In this document: positions 1 through 7,710 of the stretch, piece after piece | Layout of the letters: each line of letters opens with the position of its first letter | How positions within the stretch are numbered: position 1 is the first letter of the stretch | NCBI GenBank assembly: GCA_003155175.1 | Contig: PMFP01000085.1 | Span: 1 to 13,862, forward strand | DNA length: 13,862 nt | From: Vulcanimicrobiota bacterium | GTDB lineage: Bacteria > Vulcanimicrobiota > Vulcanimicrobiia > Vulcanimicrobiales > Vulcanimicrobiaceae | Direction: 5' to 3' | Program-made: the position numbers and the translations under genes | Notes under the pieces: generated by a model | Seen by the model: the letters and a program-made list of their open reading frames with translations, nothing else | Databases searched by the model: none | What the model was told of the DNA's origin: nothing

Positions 1-615
1 GCGGTCGCGCTGACCGGCGCGCTGGTCGTCGTGGGCCTCATGAGCTCGCCGCTTGCGATGGAGGAGATCGAACGGTTCCGCGGCGTGAAACTGGTGTTGG
101 CGCTGCCGCCGCTGATCGCGCTCGCGCTCTATATCTTCGACTCGCGCTACGATTCGGGGTCGGAGAGTCCAGGCGACGTCTTTTTAACGCCGGTGCGGTT
201 CTATCAACTCCTGGCGGGAATCGCGGTCATCGCCGGCGGCGCGCTGCTGGTCATGCGCAGCGGCAACCAGAGCGAAATCGAGCCGTCCAAAATCGAGCTG
301 ATGCTCCGGCACGGGCTGACCTCGGTGCTCAGCGTCAGGCCCCGCTTCAAATCCTTCTTGGTCGGCTTCCCCGTGATGATGCTCGTCCCGGCGCTGCTCC
401 GGGCTCACCGCCGCGCCGTGGGATGGATTCTCGCGATCTGCACCGGCGTTGGAATTGGCGACATCATCGACACGTTTTCGCACCTGCACACGCCGCTCGC
501 CATCTCGCTGTGGCGGGTCTTTAACGGTCTCTGGGTCGGAGCGCTCATCGGCATCGCCGCCATCGCGATCTACCGCGCGTTCGTGCGGCGGCGAACCGAC
601 TCCCAGGCCGTCTAG
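1..615 (+). CDS. DUF5693 family membrane protein, C-terminal part (5' end outside window)
   Basis: The frame is open from base 1 to the TAG at 613-615, so only the last ~204 residues are present; the GTG at 31 is internal, not the start. The fragment is very hydrophobic, with about five likely membrane segments. Near its end it has a DTFSHLHTPL motif followed by a Gly-rich helix (residues LWVGALIGIAAIAIY). This resembles what I recall of the C-terminus of DUF5693 proteins (an N/D-T-F-x-H-x-HTP signature), which often sit next to csaB. The short charged tail (FVRRRTDSQAV) is probably cytoplasmic. It lies 11 bp before csaB, so the two are probably cotranscribed. The molecular function is unknown; a role in cell-surface polymer export or modification with CsaB is inferred from context only. 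Confidence 0.8.
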   Translation, partial: AVALTGALVVVGLMSSPLAMEEIERFRGVKLVLALPPLIALALYIFDSRYDSGSESPGDVFLTPVRFYQLLAGIAVIAGGALLVMRSGNQSEIEPSKIELMLRHGLTSVLSVRPRFKSFLVGFPVMMLVPALLRAHRRAVGWILAICTGVGIGDIIDTFSHLHTPLAISLWRVFNGLWVGALIGIAAIAIYRAFVRRRTDSQAV

Positions 616-626
616 AGGCCACGGTC

Positions 627-1715
627 GTGCGCGCCGTCATCTCGGGCTACTACGGCTTCGGCAACCTCGGCGACGAAGCGCTGCTCGACATCATCGTCGC
701 TCGCCTGCGGGCGCGCTTTCCGTCGCTGGAACTCGACGTGCTCTCCGCTACGCCCGTTCAGACCGCCGAGCGCCTGGGCGTGACCGCGACTCCGCGCTGG
801 GATTCTGGCGCGGTTCGCGCCGCTATCGATCGCAGCGACGTCGTGATCTCGGGCGGCGGCGGCCTGCTGCAGAACGCCACCAGCATCCGAAGCTTGCTCT
901 ACTATGCGTCGATCGTCCGCTCCGGCGTTCGCGCGAAGAAGAAGACGATGATCTTCGCGCAGTCGATCGGCCCCCTCGATACCTTAGGACAACTGGCCGT
1001 GCGCTATCTGTGTAAAGGCGTGAACCGGGCGACGGTTCGCGACGCCCGCTCGTACGACTTGCTGCGGGCGCTCTTGCCCGATACGCCGGTCGAGCGCGTC
1101 GCCGACCCCGTGTTTCTCTACGATCTTGCCGAAGAGGCCGTTGATCTCTCGCACGACGGCCTGGGGCAAGAGAGCGGCCCCTATGCGGTGGTGAGCGTGC
1201 GCAAGATCGGAGGGCTCTCCGACGGCGTGCCGACCATAGCGCGCGCCATCGACCGGCTGGCCAACGTTCACGGGATCCGCAGCGCGCTCGTCACGCTGGG
1301 CGGCGCGCCGGATGCGGAAGCGTCCACGCTCGTCATCCGCTCGTGCTCGACGGCGCCGATGCTGCTGCCCAGTTCCGATTTAGCCAAGACGGCGGCGGTG
1401 ATTCGCAGCGCTCGCGTCGCGATCGGCATGCGATTGCACGCGCTAATTCTCGCCGCGCGTTTCGCGGTTCCGTTTCTGGCCATTCCGTACGATCCCAAAG
1501 TGGCGGCGCTCTGCGAGGATCTCCAATACCCGCTCGGTCCGCTTTGGACTCCCGGCGCGCGGCTGCCGGCGCCCGATGCCGTCGACGCGTTGGTGGATCG
1601 ACTTGTGTCGCAGCGGGACGAACTCTCGTCCGAACTTTCCGGCCGGATGGCGGCGATTCGTGCCGCGGCGGAACGAAATTTTGACGTCCTCGGCGAACTC
1701 GTCAACGAACCATGA
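627..1715 (+). CDS. csaB: CsaB polysaccharide pyruvyl transferase
   Basis: The 362-residue product has the usual length for CsaB. The family transfers pyruvate from phosphoenolpyruvate onto a wall-linked polysaccharide, and the pyruvylated polymer is the ligand for SLH-domain surface proteins. Visible family motifs are the N-terminal GYYGFGNLGDEALL loop (residues 7-20), the Gly-rich SGGGGLLQ (75-82), AQSIGPL (111-117), ADPVF (159-163), and the C-terminal GMRLH (267-271) followed by IPYDPKV (286-292). The start is GTG at 627, with AGAGG at 614-618 eight bases upstream; the product begins directly at the conserved strand. The stop TGA (1713-1715) overlaps the ileS ATG in an ATGA, so translation is probably coupled. 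Pairing with the DUF5693 gene supports CsaB over other pyruvyltransferases such as WcaK/AmsJ types. Confidence 0.88.
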   Translation: MRAVISGYYGFGNLGDEALLDIIVARLRARFPSLELDVLSATPVQTAERLGVTATPRWDSGAVRAAIDRSDVVISGGGGLLQNATSIRSLLYYASIVRSGVRAKKKTMIFAQSIGPLDTLGQLAVRYLCKGVNRATVRDARSYDLLRALLPDTPVERVADPVFLYDLAEEAVDLSHDGLGQESGPYAVVSVRKIGGLSDGVPTIARAIDRLANVHGIRSALVTLGGAPDAEASTLVIRSCSTAPMLLPSSDLAKTAAVIRSARVAIGMRLHALILAARFAVPFLAIPYDPKVAALCEDLQYPLGPLWTPGARLPAPDAVDALVDRLVSQRDELSSELSGRMAAIRAAAERNFDVLGELVNEP

Positions 1716-4486
1716 GCGAAACCGCCGAACGCAACTATCGCGATACGTTAAACTTGCCCAAGACCGGCTTTCCGATGAAGGCCGAATTGCCCAAGCGCGA
1801 GCCCGAGCGGGTGCGGTGGTGGGACGAGCGCGGCACGTACGCGAGCCGGCTCGAAACCAGCGCGTCGAAGCCGCCGTGGATCCTCCACGACGGACCGCCG
1901 TACGCGAACGGCGAGCTGCACATGGGGCACTTTCTCAACATGGTGCTCAAGGACACGTTCGTGAAGATCGCGCTGCTCGACGGGAAGTGGGCGAATTTCA
2001 TCCCTGGTTGGGACATGCACGGACTTCCGATCGAGATCGAGACGCTCAAACATCTGGGTATCGAAGATTTTCATGCGATCGATCCGCTCGAACTGCGGGC
2101 CCGATGCAAGGAGCGCGCGCTCTTCTGGCTCGACCGCCAGCGCGACGTTCGCAAGCGTATGGGCTGCTTTGGACGTTTCGACCGTCCGTACCGCACGATC
2201 GACCCGGCGTACGAAGCGACCGTCGTTTCGACGCTCGCGGACCTTGCGGAAAAGAACCAGATCTATAAAGGCTTGCGAACGACGATCTGGTGCGTTCACG
2301 ACGAAACCGCCCTGGCCGAAGCCGAAATCGAGTACGAGCAGAAGACGTCGCCGGCAATCTTCGTGCGCTTCGCAGCTTCGCCGCAGCAGGCGGCCGGATT
2401 CGCCGAGCGGTTCGGCACGAGCGTAACGGAGTCGCCGGTATCCGTGCTGGTGTGGACGACGACGCCCTGGACGCTGCCGGCGAACGTCGCGATCGCGCTG
2501 CGCCCGGATGCCGTCTACGGTCTCTACGAACTTGGCAACGAGCGCATCGTCGTCGCGACGGCGCTGGCCGAGTCGTCGTTGGGCGAACGCTTCGCCGATG
2601 CCAAGCTCGTCGCGACGGCGCGCGGCGACGCGCTCGACGGACTCGCGGTGCGCCACCCGTTCATGGACCGCGATTCCGTCGTGGTTCTCGCGGACTACGT
2701 GGATCTCGAAACCGGAACCGGCGCCGTGCATACCGCGCCCGGCCATGGCGCCGACGACTTCGACACCGGTATGAAATACGGGCTTCCGATCCTCAATCCG
2801 GTGGACGCCGGCGGGCACTTTACGGTCGATGCCGGTCCGTACGCCGGCCTCCAAGTCTTTGCTGCAAACGCCAAGATTATCGACGATCTGCGCGCGTCGG
2901 GTGCGTTGCTGCGCGAGGAGAAGTACGAGCACTCCTATCCGCACTGTTGGCGCTGCCACAATCCGGTCATCTTCCGGGCCACGGCGCAATGGTTCATCGC
3001 CATGGATCAAAACCGTCTCCGGGCGCATATCCTCGACGCCATCGACGATGTCGGCTACGTCCCCGAGTGGGGCCGCAACCGGCAGCGGCAGATGATCGAG
3101 AACCATCCCGAGTGGTGCATCTCGCGCCAGCGGACGTGGGGTACGCCGATTCCCGCCGTGGTCTGCAGCAATTGCGACGTTTCCACGCTCGATCCGCGCG
3201 TCGCGCGGACGACTGCCGCGATCTTCGCGGAGCGCGGCGCCGACGCGTGGTGGAGCGATCCCGTCGAGACGTTTCTTCCCGAGGGATTTGCGTGCCCGAA
3301 CTGCGGCGGCAGGCGCTTCAAAAAAGAGTTCAACATCGTGGACATCTGGTTCGAGTCGGGCGTCTCGCATCTCGCGGTGCTCGGCCGCGACGGCATGCCG
3401 TGGCCGAGCAACGCCGTGCTCGAAGGCGGCGATCAATATCGCGGATGGTTCCGCAGTTCGCTGGTCACCGGCGTCGCCGTCAAGGGCGCCGCGCCGTACG
3501 AACGCGTCGTCAAGAACGGCTGGGTGAACGACGAGCAAGGCCGCCCCATGAGCAAGTCGCGCGGAACCGGGTTCGACGCACGCGATGCGATGGACAAATG
3601 GGGAGCCGACGTCCTGCGCCTGTGGTCGGCGTCGGTCGAATTCGTGGACGACGTTCGCTTCGGGCCGGCCGTGGTCGAGCAGGTCGGCCGCGTCTACCGC
3701 AACATCCGCAACCGGATCCGCTTCATGCTCTCCAATCTGGAAGATCTCGGGGTCGCCGGCGTCGTCCCGCGCGACAAGATGCAGCCCTTCGACCGGCTGT
3801 CGTGCGCGATCGTCGATCGTTTCGTGCTCGACGTGAAAGCGTTCTACGACGTCTTCGAGATCCACGACGCCTACTTGCGCATCGTCGAACTCGAGAGCTC
3901 GCTCTCGAGCCTTTACTTCGACGCGATCAAGGATCCGCTCTATTCGCTGGCCCGCAACGACCCGCGCCGTCGCAGCGCGCAATCCGCCCTGCTCTACGCG
4001 CTCGAACGCATCCTCACCGCCGTCGCTCCCATTCTCTCGTTCACCGCCGAGGAAGCCTGGCAAGAGCTGCCCGAAGCGCTGCGACGCGGCCGCGCGAGCG
4101 TCTTCGACACGTCGTTCTTAAGTCCCGACGACGCCTCGCCCGCGCTCGACGAAGCCGCCGCTTTGTGGAACGTCCTTCGCAATCTGCGCGCCACCGTTGC
4201 CGCGTCGGCCAGCCCGCGCGATTACGAGGCCGGCCTCACCGTCTCGGCGTCGCCCGACCTCTACGGCGCGCTGCACGCCCTCGGCGACAACCTGCGCGAA
4301 GCCATGGTCGTCTCGCAGCTCACGCTTGAGAAAACCGAAGGCGCCGAGAACGTCTCCGCCGTCATCGGTCCCGCCGCCGGCAAGAAATGCAAACGCTGCT
4401 GGAAATACCGCGACCTCGGAACCGATCCAAAACATCCTGACATTTGCGCCGACTGCGCGAACGTGGTCAACGAGCTAAAAGGCTAA
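1712..4486 (+). CDS. ileS: Isoleucyl-tRNA synthetase
   Basis: This 924-residue class I synthetase charges tRNA-Ile in the cytoplasm. The HIGH motif is HMGH (residues 70-73) after GPPYANGEL. The editing (CP1) domain shows VWTTTPWTLPANVA and GTGAVHTAPGHGADDFD. A pair of Cys motifs, C485/C488 and C528/C531, lies in the insert before the WFESG motif, an arrangement I associate with clostridial-type IleS. The KMSKS loop reads PMSKS (612-616) and is followed by RGTG rather than the usual LGN. A C-terminal zinc knuckle is present (C893, C896, C912, C915), as in the bacterial type I enzymes. The ATG overlaps the csaB stop. No good Shine-Dalgarno sequence precedes it, which fits coupling to csaB. The TAA stop at 4484-4486 shares bases with the tgt stop on the other strand. 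Identification is secure; the PMSKS loop is the only odd feature. Confidence 0.98.
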   Translation: MSETAERNYRDTLNLPKTGFPMKAELPKREPERVRWWDERGTYASRLETSASKPPWILHDGPPYANGELHMGHFLNMVLKDTFVKIALLDGKWANFIPGWDMHGLPIEIETLKHLGIEDFHAIDPLELRARCKERALFWLDRQRDVRKRMGCFGRFDRPYRTIDPAYEATVVSTLADLAEKNQIYKGLRTTIWCVHDETALAEAEIEYEQKTSPAIFVRFAASPQQAAGFAERFGTSVTESPVSVLVWTTTPWTLPANVAIALRPDAVYGLYELGNERIVVATALAESSLGERFADAKLVATARGDALDGLAVRHPFMDRDSVVVLADYVDLETGTGAVHTAPGHGADDFDTGMKYGLPILNPVDAGGHFTVDAGPYAGLQVFAANAKIIDDLRASGALLREEKYEHSYPHCWRCHNPVIFRATAQWFIAMDQNRLRAHILDAIDDVGYVPEWGRNRQRQMIENHPEWCISRQRTWGTPIPAVVCSNCDVSTLDPRVARTTAAIFAERGADAWWSDPVETFLPEGFACPNCGGRRFKKEFNIVDIWFESGVSHLAVLGRDGMPWPSNAVLEGGDQYRGWFRSSLVTGVAVKGAAPYERVVKNGWVNDEQGRPMSKSRGTGFDARDAMDKWGADVLRLWSASVEFVDDVRFGPAVVEQVGRVYRNIRNRIRFMLSNLEDLGVAGVVPRDKMQPFDRLSCAIVDRFVLDVKAFYDVFEIHDAYLRIVELESSLSSLYFDAIKDPLYSLARNDPRRRSAQSALLYALERILTAVAPILSFTAEEAWQELPEALRRGRASVFDTSFLSPDDASPALDEAAALWNVLRNLRATVAASASPRDYEAGLTVSASPDLYGALHALGDNLREAMVVSQLTLEKTEGAENVSAVIGPAAGKKCKRCWKYRDLGTDPKHPDICADCANVVNELKG

Positions 4487-5607
4487 GTCTCGTCCGAAGG
4501 CTCGCCGCGCAATCCGGTCAAGACCGCGTCGCGGAAGCCGGCCCAAGCGCCCGCTTCGATCGCGGCGCGAGCGTCTCGCATCAAGGCGTTGAGCAGGTAG
4601 ACGTTGTGGTACGAGAGCAAACGCGGGCCCAGCATTTCGTTCGAGCGGAAGAGATGCGCGAGATACGCGCGCGTGAACGTCGTGCAAACGTAGCAGTCGC
4701 ACGTTGCGTCGACCGGTTCGAGGTCCGTCGTATAGGCCGCGTTTCGGATGGCGAATTCGCCCGAGCGGGTCATCGCGCGGCCGTTGCGGCCGCAGCGCGT
4801 CGGATAGACGCAGTCGAACATGTCGATGCCGCAGTCGATCGCGGTCAACAGATCGCGAACGGTCCCGACGCCCATGAGATAACGTGGTTTCTCCGCCGGC
4901 AGCAGCGCCGCGGTGCGGCGCGCGGTGCGTTCCATCTCCTCACGCGACTCGCCGACGGAGAGCCCGCCGATCGCGTAGCCGGGGAAGTTCATATCCACGA
5001 GTTCGCGCGCGCTGCGCTCGCGCAGTTCGTCGTCGAGCCCGCCTTGCACGATCGCGAAGACGGCCGTCGAGCTCGCGGACCACGCATCGAGAGAGCGCCG
5101 TGCCCACGCAGTGGTGAGGCGCACGGATTCGGCGACCTCAGGCCGAGATGCGGGAAGTTTGACGCAGACGTCCAGCACCATCGCGACGTCCACGCCGAGC
5201 GCCTCCTGAAACGCGATCACGTTCTCGGGCGTGAAGCGGTGCGTGCTCCCGTCGAGGTGCGAGCGGAAGGTGACGCCGTCGTCGTCTAGCGTACGGCGCT
5301 CTTGCAAGCTGAAGACTTGGAAGCCGCCCGAGTCGGTGAGGATCGGCCCGTCCCAGTGCATGAAGCGGTGCAAGCCGCCGGCCTTGGCGATGAGCTCGCC
5401 GCCCGGACGCAGCCACAGATGATACGTGTTGGCCAGGACGATTTGCGTGTGCGCTTCGACGAGGTCGCGTGGCGTGAGGCCCTTCACGGTGGCGGCGGTG
5501 CCGACCGGCATGAAGGCGGGCGTTTGCACGGGGCCGTGGTCGAGGTGCAAGGAGCCGCGGCGCGCGCCGCCCGACTTCGCGTCGAGCGTAAATCGTGCGT
5601 GCGTCAC
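4483..5607 (-). CDS. tgt: tRNA-guanine transglycosylase (queuine/preQ1 insertion)
   Basis: The 374-residue product is the expected length for bacterial Tgt, which exchanges guanine-34 for preQ1 in GUN-anticodon tRNAs. Seen directly: the general-base Asp92 in TDSGGFQVF, the nucleophile region GIDMFDCVYPTR with Asp265, and the zinc site C303, C305, C308 and H334 (CDCYVC and SYHNVYLLN). This matches the spacing of the E. coli enzyme. The start is GTG (5607-5605), overlapping the rluD TGA in a GTGA. GGTGA six bases upstream can serve as ribosome binding site. The stop TAG (4485-4483) interlocks with the ileS stop. It is the last gene of the ccdA-lspA-rluD-tgt operon. Queuosine biosynthesis genes (queC, D, E, F, A) are not in the window. 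Confidence 0.97.
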   Translation of the reverse strand: MTHARFTLDAKSGGARRGSLHLDHGPVQTPAFMPVGTAATVKGLTPRDLVEAHTQIVLANTYHLWLRPGGELIAKAGGLHRFMHWDGPILTDSGGFQVFSLQERRTLDDDGVTFRSHLDGSTHRFTPENVIAFQEALGVDVAMVLDVCVKLPASRPEVAESVRLTTAWARRSLDAWSASSTAVFAIVQGGLDDELRERSARELVDMNFPGYAIGGLSVGESREEMERTARRTAALLPAEKPRYLMGVGTVRDLLTAIDCGIDMFDCVYPTRCGRNGRAMTRSGEFAIRNAAYTTDLEPVDATCDCYVCTTFTRAYLAHLFRSNEMLGPRLLSYHNVYLLNALMRDARAAIEAGAWAGFRDAVLTGLRGEPSDET

Positions 5608-6500
5608 GCCTCGTCACCGCGCAGCATGGCTTTCGCCCGCACGTATTCCGGCGGCGGATCCACTTCGAAATCCATCTCGACGCCGGTGCGCGGATGGACG
5701 AACGCCAGGCGCCACGCGTGCAGCGCTTGGCCGGTCAAGCCGAGGCGCGGCTCTTCGCGGCCGTAGATGGGGTCGTTCACGATCGCGTGTTTCATCGCGG
5801 CCAGGTGAACGCGGATCTGGTGCGTTCGGCCGGTTTCGAGCCGGAAGATCAGTTCGGCGTTGCGGCCGAGCTTCTCCCTGAGCTCGTAGTGCGTGACGGC
5901 CGGCTTTCCGTCGGCGACGACGGCGAATTTCAGGCGGTTGTGCGGATCGCGCCCGATCGCGCCTTCGATCGTTCCGCGCGCATGTTCGGGCACGCCGTGG
6001 ACCAGGCCCAGATACTCGCGCTTGATGCGGCGCGCTTTCATCGCGATGCCGAGCTTCGAGAGCGCCTCGTCGGTTTTCGCGACGACCAGCAGCCCGGACG
6101 TGTCGCGATCGAGCCGGTGCACGAGTCCCGGGCGAAGCGAATCGCCGGGCAAGTTGACGTGCGCCAGCAGCGCGTTGACGAGCGTGCCGCTCGTGGAGCC
6201 GTGGGCGGGATGCGTGACCATGCCGGCGGGTTTGTCCACGACCATGAGGTCGTCGTCCTCGTAGACGATGGCGAGCGGAATGTCCTCCGGCTCGGCCGTG
6301 AGCGGCCTGCGCTCTTCGACGGCGTACTCGATCGCGTCGCCTTCCTCGAGCGCGCGTCCCGCTTTGGCCGGCTCGCCGTTGACGAGCACGGCGCCGCGTT
6401 TGATCGCGTCCGCGACGAGCGCCCGCGACGCGCGAGACAAGCGCGCTACCGTGACGTCGACGCGTTTGCCGACTTCCTCAGGCGTGACGTCGTGTCGCAA
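5604..6500 (-). CDS. rluD: RluD-type 23S rRNA pseudouridine synthase
   Basis: The 298-residue product is a RluA/RluD-family pseudouridine synthase acting on large-subunit rRNA. An N-terminal S4-like RNA-binding domain (about residues 1-65, including ASRALVADAIKRGAVLVNGE) precedes the catalytic domain. The catalytic loop is HRLDRDTSG (128-136), with Asp131 as nucleophile. The conserved LETGRTHQIRVHLA and NDPIYG motifs follow. The start is TTG at 6500. An in-frame TGA lies three codons upstream and no better start fits before the S4 domain, so the gene overlaps the lspA end by 23 bp. The stop TGA overlaps the tgt GTG. Adjacency to lspA mirrors the lspA-ylyB arrangement of Bacillota. Whether the targets are exactly those of E. 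coli RluD (1911/1915/1917) cannot be read from sequence. Confidence 0.93.
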   Translation of the reverse strand: MRHDVTPEEVGKRVDVTVARLSRASRALVADAIKRGAVLVNGEPAKAGRALEEGDAIEYAVEERRPLTAEPEDIPLAIVYEDDDLMVVDKPAGMVTHPAHGSTSGTLVNALLAHVNLPGDSLRPGLVHRLDRDTSGLLVVAKTDEALSKLGIAMKARRIKREYLGLVHGVPEHARGTIEGAIGRDPHNRLKFAVVADGKPAVTHYELREKLGRNAELIFRLETGRTHQIRVHLAAMKHAIVNDPIYGREEPRLGLTGQALHAWRLAFVHPRTGVEMDFEVDPPPEYVRAKAMLRGDEA

Positions 6501-6990
6501 AACTCGAAATCAGAAGCAGCGCGACGCCGACGGTGACGCACGCGTCGGCGACGTTGAAGACGTTCGGCCAAATGCGATAGAAGTCGATGAAGTCGATGAC
6601 GTAGCCGTGACGGAGGCGATCAACGATGTTTCCGATGGCGCCGCCCACGATCAGCCCGAAGGCGATCCGAACCAGCAACGAGTGTTTGGCCGCCGTGCGA
6701 AAATTCAGCCAGAAGACGACCAGCACGATCAGGGCCATCCCGATGAGCAGGACACTGTTGCTGCCGAACATGCCGAACGCGCCGTGGTAGTTCTGCGTGA
6801 GGTTCCAGCGCAAGAGGTGCGGCACGACCATCACGACGTACGAGCCGTCGTGCGCGTTCGCGACCACCAAGCCTTTGGTGAACTGATCGAGCCAGAGCGC
6901 CGCGATGGCGACCAGCGCGACGAAGAGTTCGTTAAATCGTGGGTTGCGGAACAAACTGATAGAACCATCCTGCGACTGAGAGGAACGCAT
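6478..6990 (-). CDS. lspA: Lipoprotein signal peptidase (signal peptidase II)
   Basis: This 170-residue inner-membrane aspartyl protease removes signal peptides from diacylglyceryl-modified prolipoproteins, the step after Lgt. It has four predicted membrane segments. Family motifs: LDQFTK (34-39), GGAIGNIVDR (116-125) with catalytic Asp124, VIDFIDFY (131-138), and FNVADA (145-150) with catalytic Asp149. The NxGxAF-type motif is divergent (N67-Y-H-G-A-F). The ATG at 6990 gives a 59-bp overlap with the ccdA end and has no clear ribosome binding site. TTG at 6954 is an alternative start that would remove a 12-residue polar N-terminus. The stop lies inside rluD. The substrate-supplying gene lgt sits just across the divergent gap. 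Confidence 0.95.
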   Translation of the reverse strand: MRSSQSQDGSISLFRNPRFNELFVALVAIAALWLDQFTKGLVVANAHDGSYVVMVVPHLLRWNLTQNYHGAFGMFGSNSVLLIGMALIVLVVFWLNFRTAAKHSLLVRIAFGLIVGGAIGNIVDRLRHGYVIDFIDFYRIWPNVFNVADACVTVGVALLLISSFATRRHA

Positions 6991-7666
6991 CGTTGACCAG
7001 AATGAGGCCGACGACGACGAGAAACGCGCCCGCGGCGAACTCGATCTTGGGAAGCCAGGGGCGGATACGCGCGAGTGCCGGAAGCATCGCTTCGAGCGCG
7101 ACCGCGACGAGAAGGAACGGAACCGCGAGTCCTAGGGAGTAGCATAGCAGGAAAAAGGCGGCTTCGGTGTTGCGCTCTTGCGATGCAATGGCGAGGATCG
7201 CGGCCAGGATCGGCCCGATGCACGGGGACCAGCCCGCGGCGAACGCGATTCCGACCAGCGCCGACGTCCAATAGGTGCGGCGCTCGTGGACCACGTGCGC
7301 GCGCGCGTCCCGCATCAAGATCGGAAGCCGGATCAGCCCCATCATGTGCAGGCCCAGGACGACGACGACCAGGCCGCCGATCTGGGCGATCAGCACGCGG
7401 TGCGCGTGCAGCACGCCGCCGAGCACGCTGGCGCTCACGCCCAGCGTCACGAAGACGATCGTGAATCCGGAGACGAACGCGAGGGCATGCCAAAGCGTGC
7501 TCGCGCGCGCGGCCGCCGTGGCTTCGCCGGCCTGCAATTCCTCGAGGCTGGATCCGGTCAGCAAAGAGAGATATGCCGGAACGAGCGGAAGTACGCAAGG
7601 CGAAACGAAGGAAACGAGGCCCGCCAAGAACGCGATGCCGACGGTTACGTGAGGCGTCGTGGTCAC
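6932..7666 (-). CDS. ccdA: CcdA-type thiol:disulfide interchange membrane protein
   Basis: The 244-residue product is a small DsbD-beta/CcdA protein with about six membrane segments. This family carries electrons from cytoplasmic thioredoxin across the membrane to extracytoplasmic thiol proteins, for example for cytochrome c maturation. The two redox cysteines are visible as C24 in SPCVLPLVP (22-30) and C149 in GWSPCIGP (145-152). The start is GTG at 7666, preceded by AAGGA about 10 bases upstream, a good ribosome binding site. No thioredoxin-like partner (ResA/CcmG) is encoded next to it. It is the first gene of the minus-strand operon; its end overlaps lspA. CcdA function is well supported, but the downstream acceptor is unknown. 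Confidence 0.92.
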   Translation of the reverse strand: MTTTPHVTVGIAFLAGLVSFVSPCVLPLVPAYLSLLTGSSLEELQAGEATAAARASTLWHALAFVSGFTIVFVTLGVSASVLGGVLHAHRVLIAQIGGLVVVVLGLHMMGLIRLPILMRDARAHVVHERRTYWTSALVGIAFAAGWSPCIGPILAAILAIASQERNTEAAFFLLCYSLGLAVPFLLVAVALEAMLPALARIRPWLPKIEFAAGAFLVVVGLILVNDAFLSVAGWFYQFVPQPTI

Positions 7667-7710
7667 AGTTGAGAAATCCTTAGACGAAGCGAGTTAAGAG
7701 CCTGTAGTTC
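7667..7710. promoter_or_regulatory. Divergent ccdA / lgt intergenic region
   Basis: These 44 bases are the only gap between two divergent operons, so promoters for both must lie here or inside the two 5' coding ends. The gap is AT-richer than its surroundings. It contains the ccdA ribosome binding site (AAGGA read on the minus strand). A TTGAGA at 7669-7674 with a poor -10-like GTTAAG at 7693-7698 could be a weak plus-strand promoter, but the match is marginal. I see no clear operator. Confidence 0.35.

Noticed and set aside
3890..3909. 8-bp inverted repeat (CTCGAGAG ... CTCTCGAG, 4-base loop) within ileS
   Set aside because: It falls in a run of Leu/Glu/Ser codons, is short, sits mid-gene and has no T-tract; chance in a GC-rich coding region is sufficient.
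1748..4063. A 771-codon open frame on the minus strand opposite ileS
   Set aside because: The plus strand encodes an unmistakable IleS. The antisense product is Arg/Asp/Val-rich low-complexity sequence with no family motifs, the usual shadow in GC-rich codon-position-3-biased genes.
2290..4329. A 679-codon open frame on the plus strand in another frame of ileS
   Set aside because: It is an Arg-rich shadow with no recognisable domain, fully covered by the real ileS frame.
4444..6536. Long plus-strand open frames (about 280 and 310 codons) across tgt and rluD
   Set aside because: They lie antisense to clear tgt and rluD genes and have shadow composition (Arg/Val/Asp-rich, no motifs).
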